From NCBI GenBank assembly GCA_022788185.1, contig JALEVV010000025.1, positions 1-53,141 of the forward strand: a stretch of 53,141 nucleotides of DNA, in the 5' to 3' direction. Each line of letters begins with the position of its first letter. Positions within the stretch are counted from its first letter, which is position 1. Both the position numbers and the translations under genes were made by a program. Positions 15,346 through 23,559 of this stretch are shown here, in pieces. Source of the stretch: Spirochaetales bacterium. GTDB lineage: Bacteria > Spirochaetota > Spirochaetia > Sphaerochaetales > Sphaerochaetaceae. The notes under the pieces are model-generated. The model was not told where the DNA came from and did not search any database. It saw only the letters and a list, made by a program, of their open reading frames with translations.

Positions 15346-16809
15346 TTATTTCCTGATCTGATCGTTGAACTCTTTGATGAGTGCATCGATGACGGGAACG
15401 AGCTTGGGAATGTCCTTCCAGTAGTTCCTGTCATACCACTGCCTGTTGAGTTCCTCGTAGGTCTTGCCCTGCTGTTCAACCCAGGTGTAGTACTTGAGGT
15501 TGTGGATTCTGAGCCTGTCGTAGTAGCCGAGCTCGAGGGCATTGTCGATTCCCTGGTGGAGGAGGGCACCTGAGTGAACACGTGCTGCTTCCATGAGGGA
15601 GAAGGGACCCTGCTGTTCGGTAAGCTCTGCAAGGCGGCTGGTGTACATGACTGAGCTGTCGGTGAGGATCGTGAAGACCACATCATCCTCTTCCATCTCG
15701 TAGTACTTGGCCATCTTGATTGCGGAGAGCATGTTGCCGATACCGGAAATACCGAAGAGTGCGAGGTTGGCGATATCGCTTTCCTTAACGCCGATGCTTC
15801 TGAGGTATTCCTTTCCTTCGGGCTCGTTGAAGAGGCGGTAGATGTCCATGCAGTCCTGATCATCGATGGAAAGAACCATGTCGGTGTTCTTTACGTTGTG
15901 AATCCATGGCACGTGCTTGTCGCCGATACCTTCGATTCTGTGGCCGCCGAAACCGTTTCTCAGGAGGGTCGGGCACTGGAGTGCTTCACCTGCACCGATC
16001 TTGATGTTGGGGTATACATCCTTGAGGTGATCGCCTGCGGCAAGTGTTCCGCCGGAACCTGTGCTGGATGCATAACCTCTGACGTTCTCAGCCTTGATGC
16101 CGAGCTTCTCGAGGACTTCAAGTATGGCTGTACCGGTCACTTCATAGTGCCAGAGATAGTTTTCGAACTGCTCGAACTGGTTGAAGATGACGATGTGCGC
16201 ACCGCGCTCCGCATCGAGTTCGTGACACTTGTCGAAGATTTCCTTTACGTTTGACTCACATCCCGGAGTTGCGATGATTTCACCTGCAACCGTCTTCAGC
16301 CAGTTGAATCTTTCCTGGCTCATGTTCTCGGGAAGGATTGCGATTGATTTACAGCCGAGGAGAGCGGAGTTATATGCACCGCCGCGGCAGTAGTTACCCG
16401 TGCTGGGCCATACGGCCTGCTGCTCGAGGGCATCGAAGTTACCTGTTACGAGTGCGGGGGCAAGACATGAATAGGTTGCACCTACCTTGTGAACACCGCA
16501 GGGGAACCACTTGCCTGCAAGTGCAAGAATCCTTGCCTTTGTGCCTGTGATCTCGCGGGGGATCTCGATGAAGTTGACATCTTTGAAGGAACCGCCCTTC
16601 TCGACGGGCTCATTGTGCCATGTGATCCTGTAGAGGTTCACGGGGTCGACATCCCAGAGACCTGTCTCTTTCAGCTTGGCCTTGATGTCATCACTGATTT
16701 TCTCAGGATGCTTCATCTCTTCAAATGTCGGAAGGGTAATGCCCTTTTCCTTACATCTTGCAACGTTCTTCTTGATGATATCGGGGTGTTTTTCCAGGTT
16801 AATTAACAC
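15346..16809 (-). CDS. Fold-type-II PLP-dependent enzyme of unknown substrate
   Basis: A 487-residue protein related to the cysteine synthase/threonine synthase/TrpB superfamily. The likely PLP lysine is K108 in GVHKVGATY and the phosphate loop is STGNYCRGG. It is often annotated as PLP-dependent beta-subunit-like protein in anaerobes; I cannot name the reaction. The start is set at GTG 16809: GGAGG stands 8 bases before it, while the TTG of a longer reading lies inside that Shine-Dalgarno. Its neighbour thrC is a distant relative, so both may work in one amino-acid pathway. An OrtB-type thiolase subunit is possible but not shown, as no small OrtA-like gene is adjacent. Confidence 0.75.
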   Translation of the reverse strand: MLINLEKHPDIIKKNVARCKEKGITLPTFEEMKHPEKISDDIKAKLKETGLWDVDPVNLYRITWHNEPVEKGGSFKDVNFIEIPREITGTKARILALAGKWFPCGVHKVGATYSCLAPALVTGNFDALEQQAVWPSTGNYCRGGAYNSALLGCKSIAILPENMSQERFNWLKTVAGEIIATPGCESNVKEIFDKCHELDAERGAHIVIFNQFEQFENYLWHYEVTGTAILEVLEKLGIKAENVRGYASSTGSGGTLAAGDHLKDVYPNIKIGAGEALQCPTLLRNGFGGHRIEGIGDKHVPWIHNVKNTDMVLSIDDQDCMDIYRLFNEPEGKEYLRSIGVKESDIANLALFGISGIGNMLSAIKMAKYYEMEEDDVVFTILTDSSVMYTSRLAELTEQQGPFSLMEAARVHSGALLHQGIDNALELGYYDRLRIHNLKYYTWVEQQGKTYEELNRQWYDRNYWKDIPKLVPVIDALIKEFNDQIRK

Positions 16810-16897
16810 TTTATGATCCTCCAAAGATTAGGTTATGTCTGAAGAATACAACGTGATACCCAATATTGTAAAGAAAAAATTGAGTTTTATCTAAATT

Positions 16898-17449
16898 TCA
16901 GAGAAAAAATTTGTGGTTTCCGCTTTCTTTTATTCTTTCCTCGCTTAGGGCAAGCCTGAGTGCGGCATCGAAGAGTGCCGATATCGCGGCTCCCTTCCTC
17001 TCGTATAGAAGGGCTTTGGTGAATGCTGAAAGCAGCTGGCTCCTGTACATCATCCTCTTTTCGTTTTCAAGAATCCATATGATGGCACACTCAGCCTCAC
17101 AGGCCGGGATCTGGTAGCTGTAGCGGTCGCTTTCCGGTGCAGTCCTGAAAAAGGAATAACCGCCGTAAGGCTCTCTGTGGTACACAGTCTCATCCTCTTC
17201 AGTGGTATTAAGATTCATGGATGAAATCAGGGAGGAAAGATATTCATCGAGCCTTGAGCCGCAGCGCTTCAGGGAAAGTGAGGAAAGAAGCCGCTTCTTC
17301 AGAAGCGTGTCCTTGATTGGAGCTTCCGCACTGATGATGGATCTGATCCTGCTTTCAAGCTCTGCATCCAGAGTGTGGGACATGACCTCCTCCGGAGAGA
17401 GTGAAAGGGGCGTGAAACTCCATGCTTCGTAGGTTTTTCTTTCCGTCAT
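16898..17449 (-). CDS. DUF3320-like small protein
   Basis: A 183-residue protein. Residues 30-75 (EAPIKDTLLKKRLLSSLSLKRCGSRLDEYL) resemble DUF3320, normally found at the end of very large DUF4011 helicase-like proteins. Here the domain stands alone, repeated loosely in the C-terminal half (AECAIIWILENEKRMMYRSQLLSAFTKAL). Function is unknown. The start at 17449 is preceded by TATAAT with 7 bases between and no Shine-Dalgarno, indicating a leaderless transcript. A longer frame to 17593 would overlap the divergent bcp gene and is rejected. It is divergent from the peroxide-defence operon. Confidence 0.65.
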   Translation of the reverse strand: MTERKTYEAWSFTPLSLSPEEVMSHTLDAELESRIRSIISAEAPIKDTLLKKRLLSSLSLKRCGSRLDEYLSSLISSMNLNTTEEDETVYHREPYGGYSFFRTAPESDRYSYQIPACEAECAIIWILENEKRMMYRSQLLSAFTKALLYERKGAAISALFDAALRLALSEERIKESGNHKFFL

Positions 17450-17453
17450 ATCA

Positions 17454-17467
17454 CGGATTATAATCCG
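17454..17467. promoter_or_regulatory. Palindromic -10 region shared by divergent genes
   Basis: CGGATTATAATCCG is a perfect 14-base palindrome containing TATAAT on both strands. On the minus strand it is the -10 of the DUF3320-like gene, 7 bases before its ATG. On the plus strand it could be a -10 for bcp, about 60 bases upstream. The ATTATAAT core resembles one half of a PerR/Fur box, which would suit bcp-yaaA. The binding factor is inferred only. Confidence 0.5.
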
Positions 17468-17526
17468 ATTTTGACAGACAACGCCACCTCTTTTGTGTAG
17501 AATAGGTGGACAGGAGGAACATAACC

Positions 17527-17982
17527 ATGCTTGAACCAGGCACAAAGGCTCCGTTTTTCGAAGCACCCGATCAGAACGGCGTGATGCACTCACTCTCCGA
17601 GTACCTCGGCCGCAAGTTCATACTTTATTTCTACCCCAAGGACAACACTCCCGGATGCACAAAGCAGGCATGCGGATATTCAAGGAACTATCCCCAGTTT
17701 CTTGAAAAGGGCGTGGAGGTAATCGGCGTCAGCCGTGACAGCGTTGCCTCACACAAGAAGTTTGAGACAAACCAGGATCTGAAGTTCACGATCCTCTCCG
17801 ACCCGGAGCGTAAGATCATCGAGGCTTATGACTGCTGGAAGGAGAAAAAGAACTATGGCAAGGTCACGCTCGGTGTCGTGAGGACGACCTATCTCATCGA
17901 TGAGAACGGCGTCATCATCCGTGCAAATGACAAGGTCAAGGCCGCAGAGGATCCCGACAGAATGCTGGAGAGCCTTTCTTGA
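17527..17982 (+). CDS. bcp: Peroxiredoxin of the BCP/PrxQ type
   Basis: A 151-residue thiol peroxidase. The PKDNTPGCTKQAC motif gives peroxidatic C44 and resolving C49, as in BCP enzymes with an intramolecular disulfide. It reduces hydrogen peroxide and organic hydroperoxides using thioredoxin, in the cytoplasm. The ATG at 17527 has CAGGAGGAA ahead of it. Its TGA overlaps the TTG start of yaaA (TTGA), so the two are translationally coupled. Confidence 0.95.
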   Translation: MLEPGTKAPFFEAPDQNGVMHSLSEYLGRKFILYFYPKDNTPGCTKQACGYSRNYPQFLEKGVEVIGVSRDSVASHKKFETNQDLKFTILSDPERKIIEAYDCWKEKKNYGKVTLGVVRTTYLIDENGVIIRANDKVKAAEDPDRMLESLS

Positions 17983-18722
17983 GGATCATACTCTCACCTG
18001 CCAAAAAGATGAGAAGGGACAGTGATGCTCCCTTCTCCCTTACACTCCCGCGTTTTTCCGATGATGCGGCTTACCTTACAAAAAACCTGAAGTCCATGTC
18101 TCCGGGAGAGCTTAAAAAGCTCTGGGGCGCCGGGGATAAGGTAACCCGGGAGGCTATGGCATATCTTGATGCCTTTGATCCTGACCTTCCACAGACTGCG
18201 GCAATGCTTGCATATGACGGGATCGCATTCCGTTACATGGCGCCCAATGTGTTTGAGGACAGGATGGTGGATTACGTCCAGGAGCATCTGAGGATAATCT
18301 CAGGGCTCTACGGAGTGCTCCGTCCGCTGGACGGGGTATCGTCCTACAGACTGGAGATGCAGGCCCCTCTTAAGACGGAGGGCCATGATGATCTTTACTC
18401 CTACTGGGGCAGCAGGATCCATGATGCGGTCTTTGAGGATGATGACCTTATCATCAACCTGGCCTCGAAGGAGTATTCCCGCTGCGTTCAGGACTATCTC
18501 AAGGAAGGTGAGAATTTCATAGACGTCAGTTTTGCCGAGCTGAAGGACTCAAAGCCCGTGATAAGGGCAACCTATGCCAAGATGGCAAGGGGTGAGATGG
18601 TCAGGTTCCTCTCTGACCGGGGAGCTGAAAGTGCCGAAGTCATGAAGGAGTTCACGGGTCTTGGCTTTCACTATGATGAAACTCTTTCATCTGATCATGA
18701 CTACTGGTTCCTGAGGAAATAA
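17979..18722 (+). CDS. yaaA: Peroxide stress resistance protein YaaA
   Basis: A 247-residue UPF0246 protein beginning MRIILSPAKKM, with the family segments LAYDGIAFR, GLYGVLRPLD and NLASKEYS. YaaA lowers free iron and limits Fenton damage during peroxide stress in E. coli. The start is TTG, overlapping the bcp stop by four bases, and the Shine-Dalgarno would lie in the bcp coding end. Position next to bcp supports a peroxide-defence operon. Confidence 0.93.
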   Translation: MRIILSPAKKMRRDSDAPFSLTLPRFSDDAAYLTKNLKSMSPGELKKLWGAGDKVTREAMAYLDAFDPDLPQTAAMLAYDGIAFRYMAPNVFEDRMVDYVQEHLRIISGLYGVLRPLDGVSSYRLEMQAPLKTEGHDDLYSYWGSRIHDAVFEDDDLIINLASKEYSRCVQDYLKEGENFIDVSFAELKDSKPVIRATYAKMARGEMVRFLSDRGAESAEVMKEFTGLGFHYDETLSSDHDYWFLRK

Positions 18723-18723
18723 A

Positions 18724-19131
18724 ATGATTACATATACTGAAGAGAAGATATTCACGAAAAAGCAGGTTGAGGAGCTTTTCCTCTCGGTGGACTGGCTTTC
18801 CGGCCGCTATCCGGACAGACTCTTCAAGGCACTTCTTGCCTCCGAGACGGTCATCACCGCCTGGGACGGCGATGAGCTCGTGGGGCTTTGCCGTGTCCTG
18901 GATGACACATCCATGATGGCATACATCAACTATGTGCTGGTGCGCCCCTCCCATCAGGGAAGCAAGATCGCATCACGCATGCTGTCCATCGTGAAGGACA
19001 AGTATAAGGACTATCTGTACATCGAGGTGATGCTCGAGGACAGGACAAAGGTTCCCTTCTATGAGAAGAATGGCTTTAAGGTCATGGAAGACGGGAAGGG
19101 CATGCTGATCAGGAACCTTGAGATAAAGTGA
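18724..19131 (+). CDS. GNAT-family N-acetyltransferase
   Basis: A 135-residue GNAT protein with the acetyl-CoA pyrophosphate loop VRPSHQGSKIASRML and the late strand-helix FYEKNGFKVM. The substrate is unknown. GAGGA lies 7 bases before the ATG, just inside the end of yaaA. The next gene begins with GTG overlapping its TGA (GTGA). Cotranscribed with bcp and yaaA. Confidence 0.88.
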   Translation: MITYTEEKIFTKKQVEELFLSVDWLSGRYPDRLFKALLASETVITAWDGDELVGLCRVLDDTSMMAYINYVLVRPSHQGSKIASRMLSIVKDKYKDYLYIEVMLEDRTKVPFYEKNGFKVMEDGKGMLIRNLEIK

Positions 19132-19382
19132 ACGAAGACAGGAAGCCTGACACAATAGAGATTGATTCAACGCTTATCAGAAAGATAAGTCCTTCATGCA
19201 GTGCGCTCTCAGAGAAGATAACTTTCGTCTCCGGAGGCAGTGCAGTCGTCGTGACCGAGTGTCTGACAACCCATGAGGAGGTGCGGCGTGAGACCGCCCT
19301 TCCTCCGGGACTCTTTGACATGATGCTATCCCTCATCGGTACCCTCTCATCCATGGACGGCGACTTTTCGGGAGGAACCTGA
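19128..19382 (+). pseudogene. N-terminal part of a stop-interrupted gene (first 84 residues)
   Basis: The GTG start overlaps the GNAT stop. The frame ends in TGA at 19380-19382 but continues open, in the same frame, through IITVKCGKEIINTLRGP into the 485-residue frame from 19434. The undisturbed product would be about 587 residues. TGA most simply replaces a Trp codon (TGG). I see no SECIS-like hairpin immediately after the TGA, so selenocysteine is unlikely. The sequence itself (KITFVSGGSAVVVTECLTTHEEV) belongs to no family I recognise. Confidence 0.6.
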
Positions 19383-19433
19383 ATCATAACCGTAAAGTGC
19401 GGCAAAGAGATAATCAACACACTCAGGGGGCCG

Positions 19434-20891
19434 GTGGAACCCGGTAACGGGCTTGCAGCCTTCTCCCGTACCTTCAGGGGACTGCTTGGACTTAAGAGTC
19501 TCATTGCCCTGGACGGGGAGTTTTCCCAGAGCGAGCTTGCCTCCTTTACGATTAACTATGAGGATGATGACAGTAATACCGAGAAGGCAATCTTCGAAGC
19601 CCGGAACCGGGATCTCAGACTGTATCAGAAGAGCGGTGAGGGCAGGGAGAGTTATGTTCAGCTTACCCTTTCCCCCTGGCAGGTTTTCCTGATAAAGGAC
19701 AGCGTGGAAGCAGATCTCTTTCTCCGGCAGCCCACCCCGAAGGATTACAAAGGCTTTTCAAGGATTTCCTTTACCCTGAACTTTGAAGACGGCAGTGCGA
19801 TAACACTGCATTCGGACATGATGATCGGAGTACTGCCCCAGGGATATCTGCGCTTCCTGGACTCAATTGCGACTTCGGTAAGCGACACATCGTTCATGCT
19901 GATGTTCTCCCGGGCCGTGTACCTGAGAAGCAGTGATGATTACCTCTTCGTGAAGGCAGTATTCAGTGACGGCAATCCCCGGGAGTATACATATATGATA
20001 AGGGATGCAAGGGTCTGGGATGATTCCACCCTTCTGGTCCCGGCCCGGGATGAGGCTGAAATAGTGCGGGTTACCGAGGTGCTCGCAGCACCGCTTTTCG
20101 ATCCTCCCTATCCGATACCGAGGATCAGGGTGTCATACGGACTTACAGGCAATGTCTCCATGAGGTCTGCCCGGCCGTTTTCGTCGGAAGCAGCCCTGAG
20201 GCACCTTATCAACCTCTCCTCGATGAGGGCTGAGACACCGTTCATCCCTGATGTGTGGACCAAGGCGATAAGCCATCTGATGGCAACCGACCTCATGGTC
20301 TACGTCCCGACGGAGCCCGGTATCACCGAGTCCAACTACTATCTTTTATGCGGAGAGGGCCTTGAGATCCTTCCCTGTTTTCTCTCTGAGGAGGATGACA
20401 GGATGGATGTCATTGCAGGTCACGTCATCATGAGCTTTTATGATTTCTGCCGGACGATCAGGGACCACCGGGAGTTTACCGGAGGTGCCATCGATCCCTT
20501 CGGCTGCCCCGTGATGATGAACCGTCTCCTCGTGGAAGATGCCTTTTCCACCGTGGCAACCTCGTCGTTCTATCATATCAGGGGCGAACTCAACACGGAC
20601 CTCTATATGATGATAAAAGGAAAGAAGGTCGTCAGGGAGTGTGAGATGCGTCTTGGCGTTCCACTTTCAGAAGGCTTCAGCGAGGTTGGCGGAAGGCTGT
20701 TTCTTGTCTTGTCCGAGAGCGATGCCGCAAATGCGGGAAGGGTCTTTTCTGCTATGAAGGAGGCCGTAAGCCGTGGAGTCATCTCAGTTATGATATTCAA
20801 AAAGGACTCAGGCAGTGTCCTTGCAGGAACGCTCTCCGCCTTCACCTCATATTACAATGAAGTGTTCATTGATGTGTTCATCAGGGACTAG
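19434..20891 (+). CDS. Hypothetical protein with an SseB-like C-terminal region
   Basis: The C-terminal 485 residues of the interrupted gene. A GTG at 19434 has AGGGGG only 3 bases ahead, a poor spacing, so independent translation is uncertain. The first 220 residues are beta-rich and unrecognised. About 275-485 (LMVYVPTEPGITESNYYLL, ILPCFLSEEDDRMDVIAGHVI, GAIDPFGCPVMM) resemble the SseB N-terminal fold followed by an SseB-C-like segment. This is a weak match by eye. No signal peptide or membrane helix. It ends the bcp-yaaA-GNAT run. Confidence 0.6.
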   Translation: MEPGNGLAAFSRTFRGLLGLKSLIALDGEFSQSELASFTINYEDDDSNTEKAIFEARNRDLRLYQKSGEGRESYVQLTLSPWQVFLIKDSVEADLFLRQPTPKDYKGFSRISFTLNFEDGSAITLHSDMMIGVLPQGYLRFLDSIATSVSDTSFMLMFSRAVYLRSSDDYLFVKAVFSDGNPREYTYMIRDARVWDDSTLLVPARDEAEIVRVTEVLAAPLFDPPYPIPRIRVSYGLTGNVSMRSARPFSSEAALRHLINLSSMRAETPFIPDVWTKAISHLMATDLMVYVPTEPGITESNYYLLCGEGLEILPCFLSEEDDRMDVIAGHVIMSFYDFCRTIRDHREFTGGAIDPFGCPVMMNRLLVEDAFSTVATSSFYHIRGELNTDLYMMIKGKKVVRECEMRLGVPLSEGFSEVGGRLFLVLSESDAANAGRVFSAMKEAVSRGVISVMIFKKDSGSVLAGTLSAFTSYYNEVFIDVFIRD

Positions 20892-20925
20892 GGGTACTTT
20901 GTCTTTCAGGATCATCGAAAAAATT

Positions 20926-20954
20926 TTGTCACCCCGACTTTCCTGTAGTATCAT
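20926..20954 (+). promoter_or_regulatory. Promoter of the amidohydrolase gene (leaderless)
   Basis: TTGTCA (20926-20931), 17-base spacer, TATCAT (20949-20954). Only six bases separate the -10 from the ATG at 20961 and there is no Shine-Dalgarno, so transcription should begin at or next to the start codon. Confidence 0.7.
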
Positions 20955-20960
20955 TAAGAC

Positions 20961-22331
20961 ATGAGCAGTATTTTGATTCAGAACGGTCTCTTGATAGACA
21001 CAGAATGGAAAAGAAGGGCTGATATCCTGATCAGCGGATCCAAGATCGTCAGGATAGCACCGCACATCAATCCCGAAAGCATAGGTGACAGGGTGAATCT
21101 GGTTCATGCCGACGGCATGCTGGTTCTTCCCGGTCTCATCGATGCACATACACATTATCACCTCATCTCAAGGGGAACGGTCACCGCTGATTCCTTTAAG
21201 GAGGGTAGCAGGCTCGCAGCCTTCGGAGGTGTCACCACCGTGGTTGACTTTGCCGATGATGACAAAAAGAACCTTGCCGCCTGTTCCAGGGCACGCATCC
21301 AGGCAATGGGCCGTGAGATGAGCATTGACTTTTCACTTCATCAGGGTGTTTACGGCTATCGGGACTCCCTTAAGGAAGAGCTTCACGAGCTCAAGGCCCT
21401 CGGAGTCGGAACGATCAAGCTTTTCACCACATATAAAAACGTGGGATACCTGGTAGAGAACAGGGACGAGCTTAAGAAGATCTTTGAGTTCTGCCGCGAT
21501 GAAGGCCTTATGATAAGCGTTCACTGCGAGGATGACAGAACGATTGAGGAGCTCTCCGAAGCCTGGAAGGGCACCTTCCTTCCCAAGGATCATCCCGATC
21601 TCCGTCCGGCAGTTGCCGAGGCCCGTGCCATCGATTATGTCGGTTCCATCGCCCTCGAGGTCGGAGTTCCTCTCTATGTGGTCCACCTTTCCAGCAGGGC
21701 AGGCCTTGAAGTCGTGCGTGAGCTGAGGGACAAGGGCCTTGAAGTAATTGTCGAGACCACTCCGCACTATCTCTTCCTTGACAGGTCAAAGCTGGAAGGG
21801 GAAAACGCATCGCTTTACGTCATGACTCCTCCCCTCAGGGAGAAGGAAGACAACGAAGCCCTTCAGGAAGCCCTTTGCAACGGCGAGATTCAGGTTGTCG
21901 CTTCCGACCACTGCGCCTTTACCTATCAGCAGAAGCTGGAAAGCAGTGATACGAGAACGATCTATCCGGGAATCCCGGGGACTGAGGAAATTCTTCCGCT
22001 CGTCTACTCACTGGTGGCTCAGGGAGAGAGACTCACCGTCAACGAGATGGTCAACCTGCTTTCCACAGGGCCTGCAAAGTACTTCGGCCTCTACCCTGAG
22101 AAGGGTGTGCTGAGGGAAGGAAGCGATGCGGATATCGTCATTTTCAATCCTGATGCACTCTGGACGCTCTCAAAGGAAACTACCCACTCCAAGAGCGGTT
22201 ACACCCCCTATGAGGGCATTAACGTGCAGGGCAAGGCCGTGATGACGTACCTTCGCGGAAGGCTCATCATGGGTGATGACATGTTCCTGGGCATTCCCGG
22301 GGACGGCAGATTTGTTAAGGCAAGACGCTGA
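20961..22331 (+). CDS. Dihydropyrimidinase/hydantoinase-type amidohydrolase
   Basis: A 456-residue TIM-barrel amidohydrolase. Metal ligands are visible: HTHYH (first strand), the lysine of GTIKLFTTY that would be carbamylated, HCED, VVHLSS, and Asp in ASDHCAF. The C-terminus carries the small beta domain (GSDADIVIFNPD). The family opens cyclic amides such as dihydropyrimidines, hydantoins or allantoin. Substrate residues cannot be resolved by eye, so allantoinase or dihydroorotase-like activity is also possible. A cytidine deaminase domain lies in the next gene, which fits a pyrimidine salvage or breakdown theme. Confidence 0.88.
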   Translation: MSSILIQNGLLIDTEWKRRADILISGSKIVRIAPHINPESIGDRVNLVHADGMLVLPGLIDAHTHYHLISRGTVTADSFKEGSRLAAFGGVTTVVDFADDDKKNLAACSRARIQAMGREMSIDFSLHQGVYGYRDSLKEELHELKALGVGTIKLFTTYKNVGYLVENRDELKKIFEFCRDEGLMISVHCEDDRTIEELSEAWKGTFLPKDHPDLRPAVAEARAIDYVGSIALEVGVPLYVVHLSSRAGLEVVRELRDKGLEVIVETTPHYLFLDRSKLEGENASLYVMTPPLREKEDNEALQEALCNGEIQVVASDHCAFTYQQKLESSDTRTIYPGIPGTEEILPLVYSLVAQGERLTVNEMVNLLSTGPAKYFGLYPEKGVLREGSDADIVIFNPDALWTLSKETTHSKSGYTPYEGINVQGKAVMTYLRGRLIMGDDMFLGIPGDGRFVKARR

Positions 22332-22360
22332 AGCCGTATTTCAGTATTATCTGAGTGTAA

Positions 22361-22384
22361 AGAGCTATGCTTCGGCATAGCTCT
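22361..22384 (+). terminator. Hairpin with UUCG tetraloop after the amidohydrolase gene
   Basis: AGAGCTATGC (22361-22370), TTCG, GCATAGCTCT (22375-22384): a perfect 10-pair stem with a UUCG loop, 29 bases after the stop. No U-tract follows, so it may be a processing or stability element as much as a terminator. The next gene's Shine-Dalgarno begins 7 bases later. Confidence 0.6.
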
Positions 22385-22404
22385 GATTTACAGAAGGGAT
22401 GAAT

Positions 22405-23559
22405 ATGATCAAAGCAGTACTATTTGACATGGATGGGGTCCTTATCAGGAGTGAGGAGCTCTCAATAAGGATTGGAATCGATTACTTTGCCTCAAAGGGC
22501 ATTAAGGTAAGTGAAAAGGATTTCGCACCCCACCTCGGGGGAGGTGAGGCCCGCTTCTTCCAGGGCCCCGCCCGGGACAGGGGGTATGATATAGACCTGA
22601 AGGATGCATCAGCGTACTTCAGAAGTCATTATGAGAAGCTGTTCGGGCAAACCGACACAAAGCTTCCGGGCACCGATATCGTGAAAAGACTTCATAGGGC
22701 CGGGATCATGACTGCAGTGGTTTCCTCCGCGCCTGAGTGGAAGGTCAATGCGAATCTTCTGGCCACAGGCATCGACAGGGCTGACCTTGACCTTGTAGTA
22801 TGCGAAAATGCCGTGAAAAGAAACAAGCCTTATCCGGACATCTATCTTTCAGCCGCCATCTCGCTTGGAGCCGATCCGGCAGAGTGTCTCGTTGCCGAAG
22901 ACAGCGTCTCAGGCATCATGTCAGGAAAGAGTGCCGGAATGAGGGTCCTTTCCCTCATGACCACCATCAGCGCATCGGAGGCTGCGGCAGCCGGTGCCGA
23001 TCTGATCTGGTCTGATCTCGGAGCATGTCCCGTCTTCACCACGGCAGAGGAGTTTGAGAGGATAATCGATGGTGATTCAGGCGTCTCGTCAGAGGGCGTG
23101 CTCTATGGTGCCCACCGGGTTAAGCCCCTTGAACGCAGGCTGCCTGACGGTGAGACAGAGAAGATGATGACGGAAAAGGCGTGGATGGCCTGGGAGAACG
23201 CCTATGCTCCCTATTCCCATTTCCGGGTTGGAGCCGCTGTCCTTTCCGCCGCAACGGGCCGGATTTACTCAGGTTGCAATGTGGAGAATTCCTCCTACGG
23301 TGCCACTATCTGCGCGGAGCGCAACGCCATACTCCAGGCAGTTGCAAAGGAAGGAATCATCGGAATCGACAAACTTGTCGTGGTCAGCGACGATGATCCT
23401 CCCGCACCTCCCTGTGCCCAGTGTCTCCAGGTATTGGCAGAGTTTTCCAAATCTGATACACATGTAGTGCTTATAAGCAGAAAGGGAGAACGCCGGGAGT
23501 ATCTCTTTTCCGAGCTCCTTCCGAATCCATTCATTTTCCCGGACTTAAGAGAATCATGA
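22405..23559 (+). CDS. HAD-like phosphatase fused to cytidine deaminase
   Basis: A 384-residue fusion. Residues 1-220 are a HAD hydrolase of the beta-phosphoglucomutase-like type (DMDGVL with D8 and D10; VVSSAP; KPYPDIYL; VAEDSVSG). Residues 245-384 are cytidine deaminase with zinc ligands C303 and C337/C340 and catalytic E305 (GATICAERNA; PPCAQC; CNVENSSYG). A nucleotide phosphatase and a nucleoside deaminase in one chain would turn CMP-like substrates to uridine. That link is inferred; the HAD could instead act on a sugar phosphate. The second ATG (22405) is preferred, because AGAAGGG lies 7 bases before it but abuts the first ATG. Its stop overlaps the next start (ATGA). Confidence 0.88.
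   Translation: MIKAVLFDMDGVLIRSEELSIRIGIDYFASKGIKVSEKDFAPHLGGGEARFFQGPARDRGYDIDLKDASAYFRSHYEKLFGQTDTKLPGTDIVKRLHRAGIMTAVVSSAPEWKVNANLLATGIDRADLDLVVCENAVKRNKPYPDIYLSAAISLGADPAECLVAEDSVSGIMSGKSAGMRVLSLMTTISASEAAAAGADLIWSDLGACPVFTTAEEFERIIDGDSGVSSEGVLYGAHRVKPLERRLPDGETEKMMTEKAWMAWENAYAPYSHFRVGAAVLSAATGRIYSGCNVENSSYGATICAERNAILQAVAKEGIIGIDKLVVVSDDDPPAPPCAQCLQVLAEFSKSDTHVVLISRKGERREYLFSELLPNPFIFPDLRES

Noticed and set aside
17450-17593. Longer start for the DUF3320-like gene
   Set aside because: It would overlap the divergent bcp gene and lie upstream of the palindromic -10.
19380-19382. TGA as selenocysteine
   Set aside because: No SECIS-like stem-loop follows directly and no known selenoprotein family matches. 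A nonsense change or sequence error is simpler.
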